Made by a program: the position numbers and the translations under genes. Below, in pieces: positions 1 through 11,358 of a stretch of DNA of 64,000 bases; within the stretch, counting starts at the first letter, position 1; each line of letters begins with the position of its first letter. This stretch comes from Massariosphaeria phaeospora (lineage: Eukaryota; Ascomycota; Dothideomycetes; Pleosporales): assembly GCA_011032825.1 (NCBI GenBank), contig JAADJZ010000018.1, forward strand, positions 620,001 to 684,000, read 5' to 3'. The notes below the pieces were generated by a model, which did no database searches, was not told the DNA's origin, and worked only from the letters and a program-made list of their open reading frames with translations.

Positions 1-483
1 CCGCATGCACCGATCCGGGGCCAGCTGAAGAGCCTCCGCGAACGACGCACCCCATTGTGCCGCAGCCGAAATGGATCACGCCTGCCGTCTCTCTGAACAT
101 GTCGACTCACTGTTATTCAAGGGCTGTGCTAACTCCAATCTGCTCCCGTCTTAGCAGCAGCACCCGTGCTGACTGTATACCGTTCCTTCCATGAGATTTC
201 CGGTTGTCTTGCCTTGACTGGCCTGCAGATACACGACCATATGCCTTCGACGTCCTCTACACATCGTCCTCCTCTGCTACTATATATTCCTGCTACCCGT
301 CCTCTAGGATCCGTAGTTCATCCTGCAGTCTCAAGTCTCAAGTCAAGTCTCATTCACTATTCTACTATCGTCCAGTCTGTTTTGCATCGTTGGCGCCTCC
401 TACGCTCTTACCAGTTTCATCATTATCATCGTACGCGGTTCTTGTGGGCTTTCTCAGCAAACCTTCCTCCAACTCCTGTCGCC
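1..483. other. Left-edge non-coding stretch, probable promoter/5' UTR of the 484-714 gene
   Basis: No convincing gene is visible. A TATA-like run lies at 281-288, followed by a pyrimidine-rich tract of CTC/TCC runs up to the ATG at 484, as in fungal core promoters and leaders. Reading frames that begin here (166 and 204) have no family resemblance upstream of 484. Confidence 0.4.
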
Positions 484-714
484 ATGTGCTATCAAGTCAT
501 CGAGCGCTATTCCGTCTGCCGGTGCCTCTACTACAAGCACGCCATCGACCCATGCCCCTCCCATGGACAGCGCGGCCATGGTGTCCAAGAGAAGACGGTC
601 CTAGTGGGCTACACATGCAGCAGTCATAGCAGCCATCGACCCGAGACTGCGTATGCCGGCGTGCTTCCAGATTCTGGCTACGGCAGCGGGGCATATCCCC
701 CAGCACAACAATAG
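484..714 (+). CDS. Small conserved Cys-rich fungal protein (76 aa)
   Basis: The frame is open from 166, but the ATG at 484 is chosen: it has a good context (gtcgccATGt) and begins a recognisable pattern. The protein opens MCYQVIERYSVCRCLYYKHA and continues with a Cys/His-bearing stretch, HGQRGH and EKTVLVGYTC. I recall this arrangement from short uncharacterised proteins found widely in Pezizomycotina. The Cys residues (positions 2, 12, 14, 24, 45) with His residues could bind a metal, which is inference. The Gly/Ser/Tyr-rich tail (SGYGSG) is low complexity. There is no signal peptide or membrane segment and no intron. Function is unknown, and the family assignment rests on memory of the pattern only. 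Confidence 0.6.
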   Translation: MCYQVIERYSVCRCLYYKHAIDPCPSHGQRGHGVQEKTVLVGYTCSSHSSHRPETAYAGVLPDSGYGSGAYPPAQQ

Positions 715-3700
715 CGCCCTCACTGCTTCACGACGGACCATATACAACGCTCAGTGCACTGCAACTGCTGTCAATCGCATCACCCAAGCATGACCTTCCG
801 ACGTCTTCTTTGGTTGGGTCTCACAAAACACTTCACTTCTTCGAGCTGGCCTCATCCATATGCTGCGATGCAGCACCCTTTCGGTGGGATCCTTTCGTTT
901 GTTCTTTTGGTGCGCCGCATCGCAATGGAGTTCTGATATGGCTATGGTCTGGCATGACCGGGATGGCTAGACATGTATGCACACGAGGCCGTAGAGGCTG
1001 CTCTTGGCTTGTACGATTATGGTGGGTGGGACTGCATGGCACACTGGTCATGGGGGTGGCCGCATGATGCCGCAGTGTGCGGTTTCTTTGGCCTGTATTT
1101 CATCTCTTTTTTCTTCTTCTTTTCTTCTCCGGTTTAGGGTACGTCGAGTGGGGTGCCAGCCAACCGATGCGTGGACTTTCGTAGCTGGAAATAATCTCAC
1201 ATCTGCATTTCTGCCTTGCGCGGGCCGGGTCTATCCCCAATTAGTCGTCATACGCCAGAATCACACGCGCTTTCCGGATGTCGTCTGGCCAGGTGCAGCG
1301 TGCGCGTGCGTCCGTGAAGCCGTCGAGTGCCGATTTGACTCATGAGGCCGTGCCGGTGGAGACGGTCGTGCAATCGCACAGATGGCTTCACCTTGCCTGC
1401 AGTGTCGTCCTTGTGCCCAATCCTGTCGCGGCTCATCAACTGTGCCACGGGCGTCACCGCGCTCGGGTGTGGCTAGTGCCGCAGCAGCCCCACGCCCATC
1501 ACCGCTTCTTCCCAGTGGCGCTCCCCTCACCACCTCGTTGATTCACGTCCGGACGTCGGTGTGAGACGCATCACTCTGCCGCCAGCGCGCGTTGACCATG
1601 ATGTATGCTGATACTGCGGCGCTGCTCTCCGCGCGTGCTGTCGGCCATCGCCGTTGTGGCTCCGTCCTCCAGATACCAAATACCAGCCCTGCTGTGGCGA
1701 GCTGGTTTCGAAACATCCACACTACCGCGAACCATCCCATCCAGCACGGCCGGACGGACATGATGCAGACCGAGTCTTCCGCGCCGTCCGCGCCGTCCGC
1801 TCTTTGCAGCACTGCAGCGGACGCCGAGAGCCCTTTACGACAATCACCCCAACACAATGTCCCGCAACCAACTAGGACCACGGGCTTCAACAAGCGTTGC
1901 AGTATCTATTTTTGGCCGAGGGCAAGGCCTACTCTCCAACTCACTCTCTATCGCGCGATGGACGTCTATGGCCTCCACCAGCCTCACTTCGCCAAAATCA
2001 GTAACTCCCAGGGTGGTTTTGCTGTCTCTACATGCCCACGCTTGGTTACATTGAGGCATCCCGCCGCTTTTTGCACCTCTTTTCTATTTCGAGCCGTGTC
2101 AACCCCGGTAGCGTGAAGGGCTTGTTGTTCGTCGTCCAATTACCCCCAGGCCTGTTCAACGACTGATCCATGTATTCTCGCTTCAAAGCTTAGCCTCACA
2201 CATTGCGCACTTCCAAGCCTTCCGCCGCCATCCTTCCGCGTACCTACAAAATCTCCAACGCGTCCGGAGTGGCTTGCACATTGCAGCAAAGACCCATATA
2301 TGTGCCTACTCAATACCGATATTGATCCTCCACAGGAAACTTTCCAGATTCTGACTTTCTGATACCTGATGCGCCCAGAGGGCCCCGAGTCCCGGATACG
2401 ACATCGCCCGTGTGGGGACAGCATCATCTGTGTTGTTGGGTTACTGATGAAGGAGTAGCGATGCAACGCTTGGGTATCTTCGGTGAAGAAAAATCTGAGA
2501 TTGTTCCGTGGTATTCTATGTCAGCGCCGTTCGTAGGGCTAGATATCGTCCGGTCCAAGGTGCCTGTGATGTGCAGCAGGTATATACACGTTTTCAGGGC
2601 TAGAAATCAGATGGAAATCAAAACCGCTCGACTATCATAGTTTCTCGGCATCCACTAGGCTTGGTAAGTTTACTACTCTCTCATCTAAACTCCAGCCAGT
2701 TGAATTTTACCCATCCGCCAAAGCCTCGCTAACTTTTGCTAGGCAGCCTCAAGAGACAAGACTCTCCCGTATCCGCGAATACGTATCGGTCCGCCTCTAT
2801 CCACGATTAGGAAAACGAGACAAGATTGATCCTCTCACTTACCGTTACGGATAAGCTTTCTTAGAACCTTCCTACGGAATTCGGCTTCGTTTTACTACAG
2901 CTCAATCTCCTCCTGCTAACCTATCCATGGTCAAATACTAATTTCCCTGTTCATGACAGATAGTGGCATACATTTCCTAGTGGTGAATATGGAGAAGGTC
3001 CGGCTGTCTATTCAGGCCCCCGCTCGATTGTTCTTGCAACTTAGCCCATCTTACCAGTCCATACAATTCGTTCGACGCAGCTTCTGGACAACTGTTCGAG
3101 AATATCGTTCCGATGCGATTCCAATGAGCTGGACCGGTCGGATTACGTGAGCATTTATATTAGGGTACCCGCTCGGAGGGATGCACCTTAATATCGACCC
3201 CACCGTTCCGCCGCTCCCACACCGTGCCCGAGCGTTGAAACTCGTAAAAATGGAAATAAATTGTCCGCTTGGATTTATCAGGTATGGCTTCCGACACCTA
3301 ATTGAGATGCAGATGATGCAGTCCGGGAGGAGGCGCAGCGACTCTCGACGGAGCAGCACGGCGTACGATGCTCAATGTCTCACTCATCTCCGGATGAGCT
3401 TTTTCCACTGATCTTGGATAGGCTACCGACTCCAAGCTTCCATATTGTGCTGGGCGTTAGATGTGGCGTATATTTATTCACCACGCCTCACTTTGCGACG
3501 TCGACGCCGGTTGCATTCGTTCGAACTCGGGTTCCAGCTGATAGCCTCCAATGAGGATATGGGCAGCACGCTCGGTTTGTTGATGACCCGCCATCCATGG
3601 TTCCCAATATAGCAGGACTTCATTTCGACGTCCCGAAATTTTACTGTGCAGTCTTTGAGTCCTCTCACTACATCTTGTTCAAGAAGTAGAACGAGCTCGG

Positions 3701-6700
3701 ACCGAAATTACTTTTTCTCCAATCAGCCATACTGGGATGGCATAGATGATCGGCTACCGTGATCGTGAGTCCTATGTTTCCAGGCCATGGTCGCCTCTTT
3801 TTCTGTTTTTCTCACTTCAGGCATCCGTGTAAGGCGTCGAGTACTTCTTACCATATCAGCTCACTGTCTCACTACTCGGTCCTAGGACGAACTTTTCCAG
3901 CCATCTCATGCACATCCTCTCTTACTATTCCTTGCGATCTGCCTCTTTTCCGTGCTCTGCTGCCTAGGGCTTGACCGGTTCCCTGCCTCTTGGTTTTCCA
4001 ACTTTTTGGGTAGGCATGCCGTTGGGGTCAATACTGTCGTCTCAGCTGGAAGATTATTCTTTGAATGGGGTCTAGATCAGCAGGGTACTGTTTCCTTCTA
4101 ATGGCCCGACAGGTTTCGCTACGCACCGTTCCCTCTTCTGGTCCGCTCCACAGATCTAATGACTAGTGTAGCCCCGGGGTCCGGGGAATTCAGGGTTTGT
4201 GTACTTCAGAGCCGTATCTCCCAACAATTCCCCGAAGTTCATTCCGTAAACGTCGGTCAACTTCTCTTCCTCTCCCATCAAAGGACGACGAAACCTCTTC
4301 CATTTAGCTCTTGCTGAGTCCTTAGTCTCCGATGCGCAAGAGACCCTTTATGAAGCTTCTGTTGGAACACACGCTCTCGCTGTTTGCCTCTTGCTAGGTA
4401 CTTCCAGTGCAGCCGCCCTGCTGTTTCCTTTCTTATATTTGCAGATGGACCACGTGAATTGTGAATAGCATACCAATAACTCTTATAGCATGTCTGATCG
4501 AGGCCTAGCGCGAGAGTGGAGGCCAGGTAATACATTGTCCGTCGATAGCAGGATAGCTTTTTACAACTCCAAGGAGCTGGATAAGCGTGCCGAGTAGTGG
4601 TGCGTCCGGATATCCGGCCCTTGAACGTCATCTCTCTTCACTCGTCCTAGCTCTTCCACTACTTCATATCTCTTTTTCTTCGGCGTAACTCTGACCATTA
4701 TATTTTATACTTCTCCTACACAAACTTCGTTACCAGTATCGATTACCCATGCGGACTTGTTCAACATTCGTTCCGTTGCCTTGGGTACCTCGGGAGGATC
4801 GCGGCGTAGTGTCGATCGGTCGACTTGAGGTCCGGCAATGAGATACAAGGTACCGCAACGAACGACGAGTACCTAGAGTGGGCATACAGATGCGCAAGCA
4901 TCTTAAGCCGTGCTAGACAGATAGTATTACGTTAAGGCCGACAGTGGAAAGGGATATACCCTTCCTCTTCATGAGTGACACGCAAGGTAAGATGTCCAAG
5001 AAAGCCGAACACCTTCTGCATTCTTGTCAGCCGACAAACCGTCCATTCGAAGAGACAAGAGACACACACCAAGCAAATCCAGCTCTCTATTCAATGCCGT
5101 CATCACACTCGTAAACAGGTATGCCAAATCGAAACGTGCTGATGGCAGCCCCATAGCACAATGCGACAGCGAGGTAGACACCCAACAAAACACAGAAGGA
5201 GACAACACAAACGGCCAGAGGGAGAGTCGAAGCCGGAGCAGGCGCACGCCGTCTTATCTTACTTATGCGACGCAGCAGCCCGCTGTCGCTCCACCAATGC
5301 AGAACCCAGACAAAGACCGGGCCTCTGAAACGGTCAGCGGAGCAGGATCCCGCCGGGTCACCCCGTCCATCCTACCAACCTCACATCAGGCACGCAGCTA
5401 GGTAGATAGCTGCTTCCACACATTCGATGCGGTGCGGTGCGATGCGAGCGTGCCGACACCCGCCGTGCCGTGGCCGTGCCGTGAAGCTGAGTAGTAGTGA
5501 TGGTGAATTTGTGTGATCCTGGCTGCTGCTCTATTTCCGCTCCGGTGCGCCAAACTAGGACAAAATAAAACAGGCTGTACCAGATCCAGATAGAATACGG
5601 GTTCGCGCAATTGGACAATGGGTGTGTGGCGCCGTTGAGCGAGCGGGTTGGGTTGGGTTGGTCTCGCGCTGTGCGTGCATTCGAGGCTTTCTACGGCTGT
5701 ACGGGCTGTGGGTTTGGGGCATCTGCATAGTTGGGGTCATGTAACGCCGCGGCGGCGGTGGGAGTTGCGGGTTTGGTGTGGGATGGTTTGGTTTGCTTGC
5801 TGTGCGTACGTACGTAACGAGGAGATGGGATAGTTCCGGAAAAACAGGGGAAGATGAATGAATGAGGGTAAACGGAGCGGACATTTTTGGTGATTGTAAG
5901 TGTTGATTTGCTAGACGTCTTGGAGTGTGAAGGTGCGGTATTCGACGCAGCTGGGGTGTATTACTGGGTTGGTTTTGGTTTTGGGTTTCCCGTACCAACA
6001 CCGCGGACTCGATCGGCTTATGCGCTCCAAGTCCGGAGAAACCTCATGGTTTGGCTAGGTGGTACCTACCTACTACACTGCACTTAATGAGACAATGTTC
6101 GTATCGTAGTAACTAACATAAGTATAGCTAGCGCCTGTATCGGAATAGTAGGCGAGGGAAGGGCTCGGCTTAGGTGGTAGGGACCTCCCTGAAAAAATGT
6201 ACGTACGTGCTGATGTGGGGAGGGATTTCGGGATGGGATGGGATGACATGATATGGGATGGCCTGACATGGAATGAGACACGCCCTCTCATCACGGCGAG
6301 GCTGACATGACCGGCTGAGACACGATCGGGTTTAAGGCGTGAGCACTTCAATCATCAACATTACATTGTGCCTCACGTACATGCATACATACACACATTT
6401 CCAGACGCCTAAACAGGACGACAGTATTACGGGCACTTTTCGAGCCGGCCGGTCGGATGGCAGGCTACGGTAGCAATACGCGAATCCTTGGGATGATGAC
6501 GGTCAGTGTGAGACATTGCTCACCAGAACAAGGAAACCGGCCGGTGCGTGGGTAAGAAATGCGATTGGAGATGTATGAGAAAGACTGCTACGCTGTTTAG
6601 CTTCGCAGTCCCTACCTGTAGCCCCAGTATGAGGTGATTCGTCTAATCAATAGCGAGTAGTCTCAGCCTGATCTAGACCCACTGTAGGATAACATAATAA

Positions 6701-6855
6701 GGTAAACAATGCCTGCCTTTACCGTAGCCCCAGTATAAAAGGGCCCTGAATATGTACCCATTTCCAATTAAATGCTCAATCGCTTACTAAATTATACAAA
6801 TCCATGTTAGGAACTGGGCTAGGAAGACGTAGGAACGACGCTACCTGGACTGCGC
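715..6855. other. Gene-poor region, about 6.1 kb
   Basis: Many reading frames of 60-180 codons exist, but none shows a domain, a plausible splice pattern or family resemblance. Local low-complexity DNA includes GGGTT repeats near 5645-5660, GGGAT repeats near 6231-6260, and a 12-bp direct repeat TAGCCCCAGTAT near 6617 and 6725. It may include decayed repeats, but no element boundary can be drawn. Confidence 0.4.
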
Positions 6856-8169
6856 TTATAGCACCGGGATAGCTGGATAGTGGCTTGTGGTGCGCGCCTG
6901 TCTTACTTGTGTATCCACCGAGTCCTTGCCCACCCAGCCGCCATTTAGTGCCGGCCATCCGTTCGCATGCCCCGTCACCAGCAGACGAAGGCCATAGTCG
7001 ATCTCAGCATGGCCTTGCCAGCGCTTCGTCCCGTAGTATCCTTGTTCTGAGGAATTCAGCGACGCACCGCGAGCGGGCCAGATGTGGACAGGTGCAACGC
7101 CGATCAGGAAGAGTCCGAGAGTGTGCAGGTGCTCCATTTCGCGTAGGGTCTGCCAGAGCGGGACCCACGGAACATCGACGTGGCCGAAGGGAGACTTGGG
7201 GCCGGCTTCCAGATGCAAATTTCTTCGAACTCGATGATCTCGAGGGTCGCCTTGCTTGCTTCGAGGAGGCCTTTGAGCTCTGTGAACGGCGTCGAGAGGC
7301 AAGCAAGCTTCAGAACTCTGAGGTGGGGATAATTGTCCGCCACGTGCATATGATATGGTGTTTCGGCGACTTGTTTATGGCTGTAGTTCAATGACAGGAT
7401 TTCAGGGTTGATCAAACGGAAAAGTTTGAGACTTGGACTGTTCGGTTCGAGAATCGCAGCGATTTGTTGAGGGGAAGGCAACCCAGCTGGTTGCCCATCG
7501 AGACCGCCGAAGCTGTTTGCCCAAAGACTCGGTAGGCCGCTCGAAAGCATGTTGATGCAGAGGTGGAGCCGGACGTTCGCGGAGCCAGTCTGGCTTGGAT
7601 GTAGGCTGATAGTGCGGCATCAAATGCGGCTGGCGATACGTCAAAGTTGGGACACATTTCGAACAGCTCGTGATGTAATACCCTGTCCCTTTACAACGTT
7701 CACGATGACCCCAGACTAGCCTCGGCGGCTTTCCAGTCATTTCTGCCACCCAGCGATTGAAATGGTCAAGCACTACAACGGACTTCAGGTTTTCTAGGCG
7801 CCCGAAGATATCAATTAAAGCTGCAGTCACCTCCTTTTCCAGAAACTCCTCCTCAGCTGGGCACAACGGATGAATGACACCCGGTCTCGGGTAGAGTAAG
7901 CTCGAATGAACACCGATCATTTGTGTCGAGATGGTCACTTCTTCGACATACTATGCATAGAACGCGTGTGCTAGGCCGGAAAGCTTTGCGAAGCGGGTGG
8001 GGAATAGAAAGACGGTGACTGTAGTGAAGAAGCGCTTGGCCATGGCATATTTGGTCTTCGCGGCTAGGTCTCTGCAAGCGAAATGAAGCGATCGAAGGTC
8101 TGCGTCCGATAAGTGCGAGGTAATTTGAGTAATTACTTCTGAAGGCACATTTGCGGTAGGTTGAGCCAA
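6856..8169 (-). pseudogene. Decayed F-box protein gene
   Basis: The N-terminus read from 8169 is an F-box: VPSEVITQITSHLSDADLRS, then a Cys/Lys-rich segment. F-box proteins couple substrates to SCF ubiquitin ligases. The frame meets a TAG at 7951-7953, after which the same frame continues coherently (YVEEVTIST...) to about 7650. Coherent leucine-rich protein then resumes in a second frame (about 7550-7190, including NYPHLRVLKLACL) and in a third (about 7190-6856, including REMEHLHTLGLFLIGVAPVH). No GT-AG intron of normal size explains the switches, so I read one nonsense codon plus at least two frameshifts. The TAG could come from CAG by C-to-T at CpA. An unusual multi-intron gene is the alternative. 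Confidence 0.6.
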
Positions 8170-8806
8170 AGTTTCGAATGTGGTGGATGGGTGGGTGTGT
8201 GGGTTGTCAAAGTAATTCTCCTCTGAAAAAGGTTGTAGTTTTATACTGCCCGTAGATCCGTGCTCGAATGTTAGCGTCAGAGAAGTGGGTGGTCTTCAAG
8301 GCTTAAGGAAAGGGATAGTGAATGCAGTAGGAGGTGGTTGTAACTAGAGCCATTTCAGTGAATTCGAAGCAGATATATCCCATGCAATTTAGATAGGATG
8401 CACAACTAAGACTTGCTTGTTTACATAAAATCTACCGCGCATCTGCAACTTCATCCTCTCTCCTCGGCGAGCCACGGCGACGGTTTTCTAGACACGTTCT
8501 CCCCGCTGACATAATTCATTGCTTATAAGGAAGACCTCAGGCGATCCTCTTGACAGCCTAGGAGATTTTAGCAATAGAGAGATAGTCTAACTCTATCTTT
8601 ACAACGCCCCACTGTATCTACTATAGTGGGTATTGTCTAAGAAGAGAGAGGTCGAGGAGAGGGTAGGATCATAGTAGGTAGGCTCATAGTAGTTAGGTGC
8701 GCGTCGAAAACGAGTTATGCCAGGGAGGTGCGTTCGTGAGTCTCTGCCCATACTCGGCGATGGCGAGGCGAGGTTGGTGATGTCGAGAAGTAAAAGAGTT
8801 CGACTG
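8170..8806. other. Intergenic region beside the transposon block
   Basis: No gene is seen. There is an imperfect hairpin at 8608-8630 (arms CCCACTGTA and CTATAGTGGG) and a short inverted repeat just before it around 8580-8599. The context resembles the end of a decayed repeat such as an LTR fragment, but no second copy exists here to confirm it. Confidence 0.3.
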
Positions 8807-8808
8807 TA

Positions 8809-10881
8809 CCATGTCCGTGCACTCAATGCCCGCGTTCAGTCAATGCCCGCGCAACACTATAATCGCGATCTTGAACATGAAGCTGTACAGCCACATACAA
8901 TTGCTATAAGTATATAATTTTATAGTAGAATAGTAAATACAGTGCGCTCTACAGTTTGGCTTATTCAAATTTATTTGGAAGATTAATAGGGCGACCACGG
9001 CGTGTAGTGAGCGCTGGGGCAGCTAATGCAGGCACTGGCGCTGCAACAGAAGCTGCAGCAGCACCAACACGTTTCTAGCGCTTGTTGTTATGTAGAGGAG
9101 CGCGTGAAGCTTTTCTCTTTCCCTTTTGAGATAATTGTATAGCTTTCTCAGCGTTGCGAGCTGCTTTTTGGGCAGCCTGCTTAGTAGCCTTGTCAGCCTT
9201 CTCTCGAGCTACACGCTTCTCCTCTGCGATCTTTTGCTTGTATAGCTTATTAGCCTGTTGTAGCTCCCTCATCTCAGCTTTTTAGAGTTGCTGCTGTTGT
9301 TTTTCTTGTTGGGTCACCGTCTTGCGATACCGCGCCTCTCTTATCTTGCGCGGCGACCAGAAGGTGGCTCCGCCGTGGTACTCCTGCCGTTGCTGCAAAT
9401 TGAGAGGCTTGCTCTTCTTGTTATAGCGTTTCTTAACCTGTAGAGCCTCTCTTAGGCCGGTGATTTCAGTGCGGAAGAGCTCATTTTGTATAGAGATGTG
9501 GTGGAGCGAGCTGCGCAGCTTACGGGCGTCGTGACTACTCTGATCTCGCACTGAAGAGCGTACAAGGCGGTCCATTTTGCACCAATCCTCTGCGCTAAGC
9601 GCTGAAGTAGAGCTTTCGCGAGATAGAGCATCGTAGGCGAATCTCTTAAGGATTACCGCGCTGTCAAGCGGCGCTATCCCGGTGTGCTTGAAAGCGCTAA
9701 GTATCGTCTTTTCTACAAAAGAGAAGCGCCAAGCTCGCTAGAAAAGCTCAAAGAAGTCGCTCTTCTTCACTGCAAGCTGGCCTTGGGCGCGGTAGAGGTA
9801 ATCTGATAGCTCTTTTGCGTACGCGGTGGAGAGAGGCTTGAAGAGCGCTACATCAAGCGGCTGCAACGTCTGGGTAGAGTGTGGTGGAAATACACACAGC
9901 AGAATCTTGTGTCGATCGCAGTAGTCGATAAAACTGCTTGTTACGTGCGAGCCATGGCCGTCAAGGATAAGTAAGCGCCAGCTTGAGCGAGTCTTCGCCT
10001 TTGTTTCGCGATCAAAGACCTGTTCAAGCCATGCTAAGCCGATATCGTCGTTCGTCCAGCCTGATGGAGATGAGGTAATAAAGATCTGATGCTCGCTAGC
10101 TTGTATATCATCTACCCAGCTCAATTGTATGCTCTTGTTTGCACTCGAATATATCAAGCTTGGCGGCAAAGCTGAGCCATCGGCGCACACACAAGCTAGG
10201 AGAGTTATCCAATCGCGATTGCCATCTTAAAGAGATTGCTTTAATCCCTTTGCCTTCCATATTGCCTTACTGAACACTCGTTTCGACCTGCCCGTGATAC
10301 CGATCATGAAGCCCTTCTCATCCATATTGTACGTGTGCCGAGCGTCAACGTGATACTCCTCAATTTTACGCTGTAACAAGTCGAAGTACAGCTTGTACTT
10401 GCCTGCAGACTCAGCTGCGTGGCGATTCTAGTCCATCCCGGTCGCCCATTTTGATATAAGATGGACGTTGTTTCGGTTGATAAAGCGCGTAACCTAGGTC
10501 TCAGAGACCTCTCGTTTGGCTATATGGGAGGCGAAATTCTGAACTATGTCTCTAGTAGGTGGCAAGTGACGCGCTGAGAGTATTTCTATGTATCTTACAA
10601 GCTCTGACTCTTCGTGCGGAGTGAGGTTGCGTCGCTGTTGTGCCTCAACGTCTCGTGGCTTTGTAATGCCTTGGTGCCTTCGAGCGAGCGTACGTCGATC
10701 ACAGCCATATTTTGCTGCAATTTCTGTATACCGAAAAAATTCGCCGGGATTTAGCGACTCTAAAGCTGCAAGCGCTTCATCAATAGGTGGCATGGCTGTA
10801 GAGTTATCGCGTGTTGAAGTTTTAGTATTTTGATGTTGCGCGGGCATTGACTGAACGCGGGCATTGAGTGCACGGACATGG
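8809..10881 (-). mobile_element. Element 1: Fot1/Pogo-like DNA transposon, 2073 bp
   Basis: It is bounded by TA target duplications (8807-8808 and 10882-10883) and by 48-bp perfect terminal inverted repeats (8809-8856 and 10834-10881) that begin CCATGTCCGTGCACTCAATG. Inside each repeat, TCAATGCCCGCG occurs twice with a 17-bp period. The internal region carries one transposase gene on the minus strand, inactivated by stop codons. The TA target, length near 2 kb, DDE transposase and N-terminal helix-turn-helix all point to the Fot1/Pogo group of the Tc1-mariner superfamily. It inserted only 9 bp from the left end of element 2. Perfect TIRs suggest fairly recent insertion, before or during RIP-like mutation. 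Confidence 0.92.
8961..10793 (-). pseudogene. Element 1 transposase, DDE/Pogo type, with six in-frame stops
   Basis: A single frame runs from ATG 10793 to TAA 8961 (610 codons) with no frameshift, broken by six stops: 10494-10496 (TAG), 10428-10430 (TAG), 10227-10229 (TAA), 9738-9740 (TAG), 9282-9284 (TAA) and 9075-9077 (TAG). In order it encodes an N-terminal psq/CENP-B-like helix-turn-helix (FFRYTEIAAKYGCDRRTLAR), the first catalytic Asp (YNMDEKGFMIG), the second (LDGHGSHVTS), the third (LQPLDVALF), a basic coiled coil, and an AT-hook-like tail (RRGRPINLPNKFE). Comparison with the paralogs shows the stops replacing Trp or Gln, as C-to-T changes at CpA on either strand would do. Confidence 0.88.
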
Positions 10882-11358
10882 TACCCACTACAGTGCCCGT
10901 GCGCGCGATGAGCTAGTACAACCGATGAGCTACCCCAACTAAAATTAGCACCCGCAAAAACGAGGCTGTAGAGCCACATATTAGTTCAACTATTATGAAA
11001 TTTTCTAGTGTAATACTATATAGAGACTTGCGCATCTTTGGCACTATTTGAATTTTTGTAGTACCTTGATTTGGCGGCCCCGCGTGGTGGTTTTGGGTAG
11101 AGGCTGCGGCAGCAGAGATGCAGCATCAACACTACTTGCAGCACCTACAACACGACGCCTTTTTGTAGATTATGCTACAGCGCTAGGTGAAGCTGCTCGC
11201 TTGCCTTTTTTTAGTGTATCGCGAGATTTTTGTAAGGTTGCAGCGTTGCGTTGCTGCTTTTTGAGCGCGCGCGGCAGCTAGCTCTGCAGCCTTCGCTTTC
11301 CGCTCCTCATTGCGCCGCTCCTTTGTAATTTGTCGCAGCGCTTTTGCCTCTTCTACTA

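Noticed and set aside
1592..2116. 174-codon plus-strand frame
   Set aside because: No family resemblance, and overlapping frames are equally long; not distinguishable from chance in GC-rich DNA.
3505..3540. B-box-like GTTCGAACTC suggesting a tRNA gene
   Set aside because: No cloverleaf arms or A box could be placed around it.
4278..4631. 117-codon minus-strand frame
   Set aside because: Composition and motif content look random; no start context or neighbouring exons.
5024..5401. 125-codon plus frame and the overlapping 92-codon minus frame at 4969-5247
   Set aside because: Neither has a domain; the plus frame opens with TTG, and the minus frame's hydrophobic start is probably its shadow.
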